A stretch of 64,000 nucleotides of DNA from Pedobacter sp. PAMC26386 (lineage in GTDB: Bacteria > Bacteroidota > Bacteroidia > Sphingobacteriales > Sphingobacteriaceae). Below, piece after piece: positions 37,860-46,301 of the stretch (position 1 is the stretch's first letter; each line of letters opens with the position of its first letter). The position numbers and the translations under genes are program-made. The stretch spans positions 372,001 to 436,000 of the forward strand of contig CP060294.1 of the NCBI GenBank assembly GCA_014302835.1, in the 5' to 3' direction. Under the pieces are notes generated by a model, which saw only the letters and a program-made list of their open reading frames with translations, did not search any database and was not told the origin of the DNA.

Positions 37860-39308
37860 TTAAAACTCTGCGTTTTTAGGGAAACGAGGGAAAGCAATAA
37901 CGTCCCTGATATTAGTCATACCAGTAACAAACAGAACTAAACGTTCAAAGCCTAATCCGAAACCAGCATGGGGAGCGGAACCGAATCGTCTGGTGTCTAA
38001 ATACCACCACAGTTCTTCCTGAGGGATATTCATTTCGTCCATGCGCTGGGTTAATTTATCCATTCTCTCTTCTCTTTGCGCACCACCGATCATTTCGCCA
38101 ATTCCAGGGAATAAAACGTCCATAGCGGCAACAGTTCTTCTGCCTTCAGCATCTGGTTCGTTCTGACGCATATAGAAAGCTTTAATGTCTGCCGGGTAAT
38201 CTGTTAAGATTACCGGTTTCTTAAAGTGTTTTTCTACCAGGAAGCGCTCATGTTCAGATTGCAAATCAGCACCCCATTCATTAATCAGATATTTAAACTG
38301 TTTTTTCTGATTAGGTTTTGAAGAACGTAAAATAGCGATTGCTTCTGTATAAGTTAAACGTACAAAGTCGTTGCCTACGCAGAAGTTTAGTTTTTCTATC
38401 AATGATAATTCACTGCGTTCGTTCTGAGGTTTAGTTTTTTCGTCTTCTAATAAACGATTATTTAAGAATTCGATCTCTTCTTTACAGTTATCCAGTGCGT
38501 AAGTAATGATGTACTTCATCATATCTTCTGCAAGCTGCATGTTGTCTTCCAGATCCGCAAATGCAATTTCTGGTTCAACCATCCAGAATTCTGCAAGGTG
38601 ACGTGTAGTATTTGAATTTTCTGCTCTGAAAGTAGGGCCGAATGTATAAATCTGACCGAAAGCCATTGCTGCTAATTCACCTTCCAGTTGGCCAGAAACC
38701 GTTAAATTAGTTGCACGGCCAAAGAAATCTTCTGAAAAATCTACTTTTCCATCTTCAGTTCTTGGTGTCTTGTCAAAATCCAGCGTTGTTACCTTGAACA
38801 TCTCTCCTGCACCCTCAGCATCAGAAGCTGTAATAACTGGGGTATGCATGTACACAAAGCCTCTTTCATTATAAAATTGATGTATAGCAAATGCCAATGC
38901 ATGACGCACTTTAAAAACGGCATTAAAAGTATTGGTACGGAAGCGCAGATGTGCAATTTCCCGAAGGAATTCAAGACTGTGTTTTTTTGGCTGCAAAGGG
39001 AATTTTTCTGCATCACTATCGCCTAGAATTTCTATTGAGGTAGCTTTTACATCAACACGCTGACCTTTGCCCAGTGATTCAACCAATTGGCCAGTCACAG
39101 CAATAGCTGCACCTGTGGTGATTCTTTTTAATAAATCCTCCGCTGTATTTTCAAAATCAACAACTATCTGAATATTTCCCATGCAGGAACCATCATTGAT
39201 GGCAATAAACTGGTTGTTACGGAACGTTCTTACCCAACCCATTACGGTTACTTCTCTGTTAAAATCAGTCGTTTCTAACAGGCTTTTTATTTTTTCTCTT
39301 TTAATCAT
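37860..39308 (-). CDS. asnS: asparaginyl-tRNA synthetase
   Basis: 482 residues, class IIb synthetase charging tRNA-Asn. An N-terminal OB-fold anticodon domain ([22 protein letters not shown], about 19-40) is followed by the catalytic core: motif 2 in [21 protein letters not shown] and motif 3 in [15 protein letters not shown] near the C-terminus. [21 protein letters not shown] wording distinguishes AsnRS from AspRS. Confidence 0.97.
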   Translation of the reverse strand: MIKREKIKSLLETTDFNREVTVMGWVRTFRNNQFIAINDGSCMGNIQIVVDFENTAEDLLKRITTGAAIAVTGQLVESLGKGQRVDVKATSIEILGDSDAEKFPLQPKKHSLEFLREIAHLRFRTNTFNAVFKVRHALAFAIHQFYNERGFVYMHTPVITASDAEGAGEMFKVTTLDFDKTPRTEDGKVDFSEDFFGRATNLTVSGQLEGELAAMAFGQIYTFGPTFRAENSNTTRHLAEFWMVEPEIAFADLEDNMQLAEDMMKYIITYALDNCKEEIEFLNNRLLEDEKTKPQNERSELSLIEKLNFCVGNDFVRLTYTEAIAILRSSKPNQKKQFKYLINEWGADLQSEHERFLVEKHFKKPVILTDYPADIKAFYMRQNEPDAEGRRTVAAMDVLFPGIGEMIGGAQREERMDKLTQRMDEMNIPQEELWWYLDTRRFGSAPHAGFGLGFERLVLFVTGMTNIRDVIAFPRFPKNAEF

Positions 39309-39690
39309 GATTTTTTTGTGGAGCGCTCAAAAATAATGATTTCAATTTAGAAATAACAGGGATAACAGAAGGAGTTTTGAATTTTCGGTTTCAGTTCAAT
39401 GAAGTTATCAGGAAAGAATGGGTAGGTTTAAATCTGTAATTTATTGTATTATTATGTTTTTAATGGTTATTTTTTGATTAAATTGTATTTTATTGAAGTA
39501 ATTTGTGATAATTATCACTGTTTTTGTTTTGTTTTTATTGTTATTTACGATTATGTTGTTTTATTTATCTGTTTTTGTTTGTTTATTGTAGTCTTTTTGT
39601 AGTTTATTATTGATTATATGTTTTATTATTGGTTTATTATTTGTTTTTATTAGTTTTTATTGAAAATTACATTAAAATAATTGTATGAAT
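39309..39690. other. long AT-rich intergenic region with strong strand asymmetry
   Basis: From about 39420 to 39680 the plus strand is extremely T-rich and almost without C, made of runs such as gtttttgttttg and tttattattg. No coding frame is convincing. The asnS promoter candidate lies at its left edge. The rest of the gap (39690-39973) holds a predicted small RNA, a GC-richer stretch and the sucC terminator. Confidence 0.6.
39328..39335 (-). promoter_or_regulatory. candidate asnS -7 element
   Basis: TATTTTTG on the minus strand matches TAnnTTTG, 20 bases before the asnS ATG. The -33 element is weak. Confidence 0.4.
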
Positions 39691-39692
39691 AG

Positions 39693-39782
39693 TTGTTTTA
39701 GTAAAAAATTACTCTATATTTGTATTGCTCGTTTAAATTATATTTGGTTAAAAACCTCCGGCATTTTTGCTGGGGGTTTTTT
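39693..39782 (+). ncRNA. predicted ~55-nt small RNA with its own promoter and terminator
   Basis: TTG at 39693-39695, 19 bases, then TATATTTG at 39715-39722 is the same promoter layout as the tRNA operon. Predicted start is near 39728. Only ~25 bases later comes a strong intrinsic terminator: aaaacctccggca (39751-39763) paired over 13 bases with tgctgggggtttt (39768-39780), loop tttt, then a T-run to 39782. No gene on this strand follows (sucC is on the other strand), so it is not a leader for a neighbour. A second TATATTTG lies at 39739-39746. Confidence 0.45.
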
Positions 39783-39886
39783 GTTTGTAAGAAAAACAGA
39801 TATTCAAAATATTATCCATAATTATTTTGGAGGCCGAGGATGTGAAAATAGCTTTTGCCGCAGGACTTGCAAGACTGAGATTATAT

Positions 39887-39924
39887 CTCAAACTGCACAA
39901 AAAAACTCAAACTGCACAAAAAAA
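39887..39924. repeat. 19-bp tandem duplication
   Basis: CTCAAACTGCACAAAAAAA occurs twice back to back (39887-39905 and 39906-39924), immediately before the sucC terminator stem. Confidence 0.9.
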
Positions 39925-39950
39925 GGGGTAATCATTAGATTACCCCTTTT
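39921..39950 (-). terminator. sucC terminator
   Basis: aaaaggggtaatc (39921-39933) and gattacccctttt (39938-39950) pair perfectly over 13 bp with a 4-base loop, 24 bases after the sucC stop on the minus strand. Confidence 0.85.
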
Positions 39951-39973
39951 TGATATGATATAAGGTTTATGGC

Positions 39974-41164
39974 TTAAGCTAAAACTTTAGTAACTAAGGC
40001 AGCAGCATCTTTCAACGCAATTGCTGAGAATACTTTCAAACCAGACTCATCAATTAGTTTTTTCGCTTCTACAGCATTTGTACCTTGTAAACGGCAGATA
40101 ATTGGAACAGGAATATCTCCTATTTCTTTATAAGCGTCAATAACACCTTGTGCAACACGGTCACAACGTACAATACCACCAAAGATGTTAATTAAGATAG
40201 CTTTAACATTCGGGTCTTTTAAGATGATGTTAAAACCAGCTTTTACAGTTTGTGCATTTGCAGTTCCACCTACGTCAAGGAAGTTAGCTGGCTCACCACC
40301 TGCAATTTTGATAATATCCATAGTTGCCATTGCAAGACCAGCTCCGTTAACCATGCAACCAACGTTTCCGTCTAATTTCACATAGTTTAAGTTAGACTCA
40401 CTTGCTTCAACGTCAGTTGGATCTTCTTCCAGTTTATCACGCATTGCTGCATAATCAGGATGACGGAATAAAGCATTCTCGTCTAAATCTACTTTCGCAT
40501 CAACAGCAATAATTTTATCGTCTGATGTTTTTAAAACCGGGTTGATTTCAAACATTGCAGAATCAGTGTTGTCATAAGCTTTGTAAAGCGCAGTAACAAA
40601 TTTCACCATTTCTTTAAATGCTGCACCGCTTAATCCAAGATTGAAAGCAATTTTACGTGCCTGGAATCCTTGAAGACCAACTTTAGGGTCGATTTCTTCT
40701 TTGAAAATTAAGTGAGGAGTGTGTTCTGCAACTTCTTCGATATCCATACCACCTTCGGTAGAATACATGATGATGTTTCTTCCGTTAGCACGGTTTAATA
40801 AAACGCTTACATAGAATTCTTTTGTTTCAGAAGCACCTGGATAATAAACATCCTGAGCAACAAGAATTTTGTGAACTTTTTTACCTTCTGCACTAGTTTG
40901 AGGTGTGATCAATTGCATACCTAAAATATCGGTAGCTCTTTGTTTAACCTCGTCAAGGTTTTTAGCCAACTTAACACCACCACCTTTACCTCTTCCACCA
41001 GCGTGTACTTGTGCTTTAATTACTACCCAGTCAGAGTTGTAGTCTGCTTTCATTTTTTTAGCAGCTTCTACAGCCTGCTCAACAGTTTCGGCAACTATGC
41101 CTTCTTGTACGGCAACACCAAAACTTTTAAGTATTTCTTTACCTTGATATTCGTGTATATTCAT
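39974..41164 (-). CDS. sucC: succinyl-CoA synthetase (ADP-forming) beta subunit
   Basis: 396 residues. An ATP-grasp N-terminus (MNIHEYQGKEILKSFGVAVQEG, about 1-22; KAQVHAGGRGKGGGVKLA, about 50-67) is followed by the CoA-ligase domain with NxGGExANFLDVGGTA-type GGEPANFLDVGGTANA and ILINIFGGIVRCDRVA. Works with SucD in the TCA cycle to make ATP (or GTP) from succinyl-CoA. sucD is not adjacent here; in this lineage the two subunit genes are often apart. Confidence 0.97.
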   Translation of the reverse strand: MNIHEYQGKEILKSFGVAVQEGIVAETVEQAVEAAKKMKADYNSDWVVIKAQVHAGGRGKGGGVKLAKNLDEVKQRATDILGMQLITPQTSAEGKKVHKILVAQDVYYPGASETKEFYVSVLLNRANGRNIIMYSTEGGMDIEEVAEHTPHLIFKEEIDPKVGLQGFQARKIAFNLGLSGAAFKEMVKFVTALYKAYDNTDSAMFEINPVLKTSDDKIIAVDAKVDLDENALFRHPDYAAMRDKLEEDPTDVEASESNLNYVKLDGNVGCMVNGAGLAMATMDIIKIAGGEPANFLDVGGTANAQTVKAGFNIILKDPNVKAILINIFGGIVRCDRVAQGVIDAYKEIGDIPVPIICRLQGTNAVEAKKLIDESGLKVFSAIALKDAAALVTKVLA

Positions 41165-41183
41165 TTGCTGAAAAAATTTGATC

Positions 41184-41191
41184 CAAATCTA
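41184..41191 (-). promoter_or_regulatory. candidate sucC -7 element
   Basis: TAGATTTG on the minus strand matches TAnnTTTG, 20 bases before the sucC ATG. The -33 match is weak. Confidence 0.4.
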
Positions 41192-41358
41192 CAATTTCAT
41201 ATTGGTTTTAAAAACTTAGAGCCAGTTTAAATTTATAAATTAACCTTGTTTTTGGCTTATTTTGACTGAAACGGGGCAAATAGGATAGAGGTGGCATTTT
41301 CAAAAGCCTCAATTTTGAGGTTAACTGAAATTAATCTCAAAATTTGTAAGTTTGCTGC

Positions 41359-42009
41359 ATGCTAAAAGCCACAGGTATTAGAAAAGCTTATGGAAATCTG
41401 TCAATCCTGAAAGGAGTAGATTTTGAAGTTGCCAAAGGAGAAATTGTCAGTATCATCGGGGCTTCTGGTGCAGGAAAGAGTACACTGTTACATATATTAG
41501 GTACACTGGATAAACCGGATGAAGGTGCAGTGGAATTGAATGGTACTAAACTAGCGTATCTTTCTGGTGAACCGCTTAGTGTTTTCCGAAATCAGAATAT
41601 CGGTTTCGTTTTTCAATTTCACCATTTGCTGCCTGAATTTACTGCAGTAGAGAATATCTGTATCCCTGCTTTTATTGCTAAAAAAAGTAAGAAAGAAGCA
41701 GAGAACCGCGCAATGGAGCTTTTAGAATTACTGGGTTTAAAAGATCGTGCTTCGCATAAACCGAATGAACTTTCTGGTGGTGAGCAGCAGCGTATTGCTG
41801 TGGCCAGGGCTTTGATTAATAATCCTTCGATTATACTGGCCGATGAGCCTTCAGGAAACCTGGATTCAGCAAATGCTGAGTCATTGCATAATTTTTTTAT
41901 CACACTGCGTGATAATTTTCAGCAAACATTCGTAATTGTTACCCATAATAAAGACCTTGCCGGAATCAGCGACAGGGTAGTCACCATGAAAGATGGTTTA
42001 ATTGTATAA
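41359..42009 (+). CDS. LolD-like ABC transporter ATP-binding protein
   Basis: 216 residues of the MacB/LolD ATPase branch. Walker [10 protein letters not shown] is at about 33-41, signature LSGGEQQR near 137-144, Walker [13 protein letters not shown] near 157-168 and the H-loop in VIVTHNKD. It probably powers release of lipoproteins from the inner membrane with LolC/E-type permeases, which are not encoded nearby. First gene of a tight run with the next two (3-base gap, then 1-base overlap). An exact TAnnTTTG (41347-41354) ends 4 bases before the ATG. Confidence 0.88.
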   Translation: MLKATGIRKAYGNLSILKGVDFEVAKGEIVSIIGASGAGKSTLLHILGTLDKPDEGAVELNGTKLAYLSGEPLSVFRNQNIGFVFQFHHLLPEFTAVENICIPAFIAKKSKKEAENRAMELLELLGLKDRASHKPNELSGGEQQRIAVARALINNPSIILADEPSGNLDSANAESLHNFFITLRDNFQQTFVIVTHNKDLAGISDRVVTMKDGLIV

Positions 42010-42012
42010 AAT

Positions 42013-42510
42013 TTGAGAACACTAATTACCGGTGGCAAATCTGCCCAGGCACTAAAAATATTAAAAGCATTTACTGAAGACCAGGTTTTATTGGGCGATT
42101 ACGGTGAAATGCCTTCTTATGCATCGGCACAATATCAATTTGTAAGCCTTGGCGAAAGAAACGATGAAACTATTGCACATACTTTACTGAATGCCTGTTT
42201 AGATCAGCAAGCTGACCGTTTACTGCCACTTTATCAATTCGAGCTGGAAGCGGTGATGCGGTCTGCTATCTTATTTGAAGAGTTCAAGATTCATGTTTTA
42301 CTGCCCGATTTGCAGCATTTTCCGCTTTATTTAGCAGAAACGGTTTCAGATAAACAGAATTGGGCTGTATTTGACCAGGGAGCACTGCTTTATGCAACTA
42401 ACCCTTCTGATAATCTTGCTGTTTTGGGTAGGGAAAAAGCATTGAATGGCGTTTTTTATATGAATGGAGACGAAAACGAACAGGCGCAAGCATTATTTAC
42501 TATTGTCTAA
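42013..42510 (+). CDS. hypothetical protein, PreATP-grasp-like
   Basis: 165 residues. The N-terminus RTLITGGKSAQALKILKAF and LLGDYGEMPSYASAQYQFVSLG look like the first beta-alpha units of a PreATP-grasp or nucleotide-binding fold, as found at the start of carbamoyl-phosphate synthase-like proteins, but no ATP-grasp domain follows. The start codon is TTG, 3 bases after the ABC ATPase stop; no closer ATG is available. The stop shares one base with the ATG of the HAD-like gene. Function unknown. Confidence 0.65.
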   Translation: MRTLITGGKSAQALKILKAFTEDQVLLGDYGEMPSYASAQYQFVSLGERNDETIAHTLLNACLDQQADRLLPLYQFELEAVMRSAILFEEFKIHVLLPDLQHFPLYLAETVSDKQNWAVFDQGALLYATNPSDNLAVLGREKALNGVFYMNGDENEQAQALFTIV

Positions 42511-43097
42511 TGAAGTATCAGGAACATATCAATACTAAACAGGCCTTTGTTTTTGGTCTGGATGATGTTTTATATCCCCAAAAGGATTATCAATTACAGG
42601 TTTATTATTTGTTTGCCCAGTTTATAGAATACGGAGAACAGATAGATGCCCAGCAGATCATTCAGTTTATGAATGAAACTTACATGGAAGACGGGGGCGA
42701 TGATATCTTTGCTAAAACGGCGGCAAAATTTGCCTTGCCTGAGAAATATATCGTCAACTTTGACCTGCTTCAGCAAAATGCTAAGCTCCCTTTAAAATTA
42801 TTACTGTTTGCCCCGGTACTTGACTTTCTTAAAGAAATCAATGCAGCGGGGAAGCCTATCTTTTTATGGGTAGAAGGAGATCCTGTTCAGCAGTTAAATA
42901 AAATCAGGCAAATGGAGTGGAATGGTTTGGAGAAATCTCTGATCGTTTACTTTAGTGCTGAAACCGGAACTTTTGAGCAGACACTTGACATGCTTATAAT
43001 GAAGCATGATTTAAAAAGGAAAGAAGTTTTAGTAATAGGTAAAAAGCTGTATGACAGTGTAGATAAATTCGAATTTTTAGCTGTGGATCAACTCTGA
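42510..43097 (+). CDS. HAD-like pseudoenzyme
   Basis: 195 residues resembling HAD-superfamily phosphatases in length and pattern, but all four catalytic motifs are altered. Motif I reads VFGLDDVLYP, with Gly16 where the nucleophile Asp belongs (the acid/base Asp18 is kept). Motif II reads LWVEGDP, with Val121 instead of Ser/Thr. The motif III Lys is absent from the TGTFEQTLDML region. Motif IV reads VIGKKLYDS, with Lys178 where the metal-binding Asp belongs. The frame is intact and the gene overlaps its neighbour, so it is expressed but probably non-catalytic, perhaps a scaffold or regulator. A terminator overlaps its stop. Confidence 0.7.
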   Translation: MKYQEHINTKQAFVFGLDDVLYPQKDYQLQVYYLFAQFIEYGEQIDAQQIIQFMNETYMEDGGDDIFAKTAAKFALPEKYIVNFDLLQQNAKLPLKLLLFAPVLDFLKEINAAGKPIFLWVEGDPVQQLNKIRQMEWNGLEKSLIVYFSAETGTFEQTLDMLIMKHDLKRKEVLVIGKKLYDSVDKFEFLAVDQL

Positions 43098-43103
43098 TCC
43101 ACA
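43082..43103 (+). terminator. terminator overlapping the stop of the HAD-like gene
   Basis: tgtggatca (43082-43090) and tgatccaca (43095-43103) form a perfect 9-bp stem with loop actc; the TGA stop is inside the right arm. Confidence 0.6.
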
Positions 43104-43144
43104 TTCTTTATCTACCTTAATCGCATAATCCATACTACCTAATT

Positions 43145-44770
43145 ATGAAGATTAATTTACTCAGCAGCCGTTTAGCGGTTGCCGCCTTTTTTCTGATAGC
43201 GCTGACTATCAGTTCCTGTAAAAAAAGTCCGAATCCGGAAACTACCAATAACAATAATGGAGGAGGAACCCCAAGCGGTACAAGAACTCAGCTCACGCTT
43301 GACTCTTTGTATTTATATGCTAAACAAATCTATTACTGGAGTGATGCACTTCCTGCATATGAGCAGTTTAACCCGAGACAATTTTCCAGTAAATCAAAGC
43401 CGTTAGACAATTATAACGATGAACTGTATGCAATCACCCAGCTGAAATTAAATCCTGCAACAGGTAAGCCTTATGAATATTATGGTGATGGTTTTCCTAA
43501 GTATTCGAGAATAGATGATATGACCCTGGCTAATCCAAGTGCATCATCTTCCATAAAGTTTGCAGATGTTGATGTGGATGGTAATGGTTATGATGTAGGA
43601 ATCAGACCAGTTGCTTATATTTTTCTTAATTCTGATAAATATGAGCTATTTGTCACTGCTGTTTACCCAGGGTCTCCAGCAGCAGCAGCAGGGGTAAAGC
43701 GTGGCTGGATTATTACCAAAGTTAATGGAACGGCTGTCGGTGCGAGTTTTAAAAGTGAATCTAGCTGGGTATTTGATGCCTTTAATGCCTCATCTGTTAC
43801 CATAGAGGGGCAAAATGCGATTGATAAAGTTCCATTTAAGCTAACGCTTAACAGAGCTTCCTATAAAAGCAGTCCTGTATACGCGACTAAAGTCATTGCC
43901 CGTGGGGGGAAAAAAATCGGTTATTTAGCCTTTGCCAGATTTGCTGCGCTATCGGGCAGTGACGGTTTAAGTGATGCGAGTTTAGATCCTGTGTTTGCTG
44001 ATTTTAGTGCGCAGGGGGTGACGGATCTGGTGATTGATTTAAGGTACAATGGGGGTGGATACGTTAATTCAGCTACCTATCTGACTAATCTGATTGCTCC
44101 ATCCGGCGCATCCGGACAGGTCATGTTTAAAGAGACTTATAATCCTTTAATGCAAAGTAACCAGGCAACAATTCTAGCCAATCAACCCTTAGTCGGAGCT
44201 AACAAAAAGATTTTATATCAAAGCGGTAGGATGCTGACCGCTGCTGATGATGATTATTCTGCCGCTGCAAATACAACTGTCTTTAAGAAAGCAGGAAGTC
44301 TTTCTGGTGTGAGTAATGTGGTCTTCATTGTAACCAGGAATACTGCCTCTGCAAGTGAAATTGTAATTAATAGTCTCAAACCGTATATGAATGTTAAATT
44401 GGTAGGAGATACGACCTATGGAAAACCTGTTGGTTTCTTCCCGATTACGCTCGAAAACAGGTATCAGGTTTATCTGCCAAGCTTTGAAACACGGAACTCA
44501 AAAAATGAAGGGGGTTATTATACTGGTATACTGCCGGATGTGCTGGATGAATATGATGATCCTGCTTATGTTTTTGGCGATGAAAGAGAGAATTATCTGG
44601 CTAAGGCACTGAATGTACTGGCACCATCAGTTACTGCAACACAAGGCCTAGCCAGCACTGGTAATAGAAGAGCAAATACAGAGAGTTTTAAAAGTCAGCA
44701 GATCAGGCGGATTAACCCTAACAGTGAATTTGTAGGGATGATTGAAAGAAGACATACGCTGAAAAAATAA
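43145..44770 (+). CDS. S41-family (C-terminal processing) peptidase lipoprotein with PDZ domain
   Basis: 541 residues. Lipoprotein signal with Cys25 (TISSC), followed by an Asn/Gly-rich linker. A PDZ domain (YPGSPAAAAGVKRGWIITKVNGTAVG, about 175-201) sits before the S41 protease core. The catalytic Ser is in the NTASASEIV segment near 403 and the Lys in TTYGKPVG near 425; LRYNGGGYV supports the oxyanion site. It would cut proteins in the periplasm or on the surface. The two ends are intact. Confidence 0.92.
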   Translation: MKINLLSSRLAVAAFFLIALTISSCKKSPNPETTNNNNGGGTPSGTRTQLTLDSLYLYAKQIYYWSDALPAYEQFNPRQFSSKSKPLDNYNDELYAITQLKLNPATGKPYEYYGDGFPKYSRIDDMTLANPSASSSIKFADVDVDGNGYDVGIRPVAYIFLNSDKYELFVTAVYPGSPAAAAGVKRGWIITKVNGTAVGASFKSESSWVFDAFNASSVTIEGQNAIDKVPFKLTLNRASYKSSPVYATKVIARGGKKIGYLAFARFAALSGSDGLSDASLDPVFADFSAQGVTDLVIDLRYNGGGYVNSATYLTNLIAPSGASGQVMFKETYNPLMQSNQATILANQPLVGANKKILYQSGRMLTAADDDYSAAANTTVFKKAGSLSGVSNVVFIVTRNTASASEIVINSLKPYMNVKLVGDTTYGKPVGFFPITLENRYQVYLPSFETRNSKNEGGYYTGILPDVLDEYDDPAYVFGDERENYLAKALNVLAPSVTATQGLASTGNRRANTESFKSQQIRRINPNSEFVGMIERRHTLKK

Positions 44771-44901
44771 TTCATTTTATAATTTATTAAACCAGATTTG
44801 TTGGTTTTTCTGACTCCTTTTTCAGCATTTTAAAGCTAAAAAAATGGAGTTTGTAACTGGTTAATAGTCAGTCTGTAAGCTGACTTCCTTCGGAGATGGT
44901 T

Positions 44902-44968
44902 CGGACATGATTCGTACTGTCTTTGTACCTGCTTCGTTCCAGGCCGAACGAAGTCCAGAGTATGTCCG
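44902..44968. repeat. nested inverted-repeat element
   Basis: Outer arms cggacat (44902-44908) and atgtccg (44962-44968) enclose an inner perfect 8-bp stem, cttcgttc/gaacgaag, around the loop caggcc. It is clearly more GC-rich than the surrounding spacer and looks like a folded RNA or a dispersed repeat unit. Confidence 0.5.
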
Positions 44969-45021
44969 GAAAAAGTGCTTTTCATCTGTTTATTGAAAGA
45001 GTTCTCAGACGCAATTAAAAA

Positions 45022-45065
45022 GTAAAGACCTGTTAGTTATATTGTTATAACCAACAGGTCTTTAC
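45022..45065. terminator. long bidirectional hairpin before the M28 peptidase gene end
   Basis: gtaaagacctgttagttat (45022-45040) and ataaccaacaggtctttac (45047-45065) pair over 19 positions with one mismatch, between convergent genes. Confidence 0.8.
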
Positions 45066-45136
45066 CCTTTGTTTTTATAGTTTTGATACTGCTTATTACT
45101 GTGAATATTAGAATAGAAATAAGCCTTTAAAGAATA

Positions 45137-46078
45137 TTATCTTTTTTTAGATTGAAGTCTGTCACGCAGGATCTTCTCTACAGTACGCTCCTTATCAAAG
45201 TTATCAGTAATCTCTAAGATCCCATTTGCAGCATTGATGAAAAATGCCTGGTTGATGTTTTCAAATTTGTCTGAAGCTTTATGGTAATCCTTGTGGTCTT
45301 CTACACCGAAATAGATAAAAGGGATGTTTTTCTCATTAAAAGCAGCCTGGTCACTTTGATTTGTCCAGTCATCAGCTGCTAATCTTGAATTGTCATGGCC
45401 AAAAAGAATCTTTAGATCAGGAATCGTTGTGGCTATATAACCTTTCAGTTGAGGGTATTTATAAGTGCCGGCAGCAAATAGCTCTCCTTTATCATTATGA
45501 CTGATCATATCAAGGTTAAGATTAAGCTTAATCTTTTTAAGGTCTACCGGAGGATGATTCACAAAGTATTCAGAACCTTTTCTTCCAAATTCTTCGGCAT
45601 CAAAGGCGGCGAAGATCATGGTGTAGATGGGTTTATTCCTGGCATAATGTGTCGCTATTTTTAATAATCCGGCTACACCAGAAGCATTATCATCGGCACC
45701 GTTATAGATTTTTCCATTAATAACTCCGAGATGATCGTAGTGCGCAGAAATCACAATTACTTTACTGGTTGTACCTTTGATATAACCAATCATGTTTTTA
45801 CCATTGATTTTGGGGTCATCAATACCCGAAAAGTTGAAGGACTGCTGATAGCCACTATTAGATGTGTAGGCCCTCAGGCCAATTTCTTTGAACCGTTTTG
45901 CAATATAGGTTCTTGCGAGTTCTGCACCTTTTGTGCCTGTCTTTCTTCCCTCATAGGCATCCGAAGAAAGGATCCTTACATCATTTATTAATTGATCGGC
46001 GTGTGATGGTTGGTTTGATGTTTTTACTGCATTGCAACCCAGAGTAAATGCCAGGGGTAATAGCAAATATAATTTCAT
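45137..46078 (-). CDS. M28-family zinc peptidase lipoprotein
   Basis: 313 residues. The signal ends in TLGCNAV with Cys15. M28 motifs: SAHYDHLG near 111 (first zinc His/Asp), YNGADDNASGVAGLL (bridging Asp), FDAEEFGRKGS near 158 (general base Glu pair), LNLDMISH and, near the C-terminus, DHKDYHKASDKFENIN with the last His. Acts as an aminopeptidase on peptides outside the cytoplasm. Monocistronic. Confidence 0.92.
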   Translation of the reverse strand: MKLYLLLPLAFTLGCNAVKTSNQPSHADQLINDVRILSSDAYEGRKTGTKGAELARTYIAKRFKEIGLRAYTSNSGYQQSFNFSGIDDPKINGKNMIGYIKGTTSKVIVISAHYDHLGVINGKIYNGADDNASGVAGLLKIATHYARNKPIYTMIFAAFDAEEFGRKGSEYFVNHPPVDLKKIKLNLNLDMISHNDKGELFAAGTYKYPQLKGYIATTIPDLKILFGHDNSRLAADDWTNQSDQAAFNEKNIPFIYFGVEDHKDYHKASDKFENINQAFFINAANGILEITDNFDKERTVEKILRDRLQSKKR

Positions 46079-46301
46079 AGCACCAGGTTTTTGTTAATCG
46101 GTTTGTGTGTTGAATATCCTAATATATTACAAATTAGTGACACATCAATACGCTATCGTAAAAACTTAAGGAAAGTACTCCTGTTCTTATTTAATACATT
46201 TAGCTTATTAATTAAAGAGATAATCGGCATATCGGCCATACTGCCGACGTCATTAAAAATGATAACTACTATACAATATACAATTTAAAATTCATACAAA
46301 A

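Larger units (their letters stand above)
44771..45136. other. 366-base intergenic region holding a structured element and a terminator
   Basis: No open frame of note. Contains the nested inverted repeat at 44902-44968 and the long hairpin at 45022-45065, between the convergent S41 and M28 peptidase genes. Confidence 0.6.

Noticed and set aside
39685..39963. A 92-codon open frame in the gap before sucC
   Set aside because: It crosses a strong terminator, the 19-bp duplication and the sucC terminator, and its composition is not protein-like.
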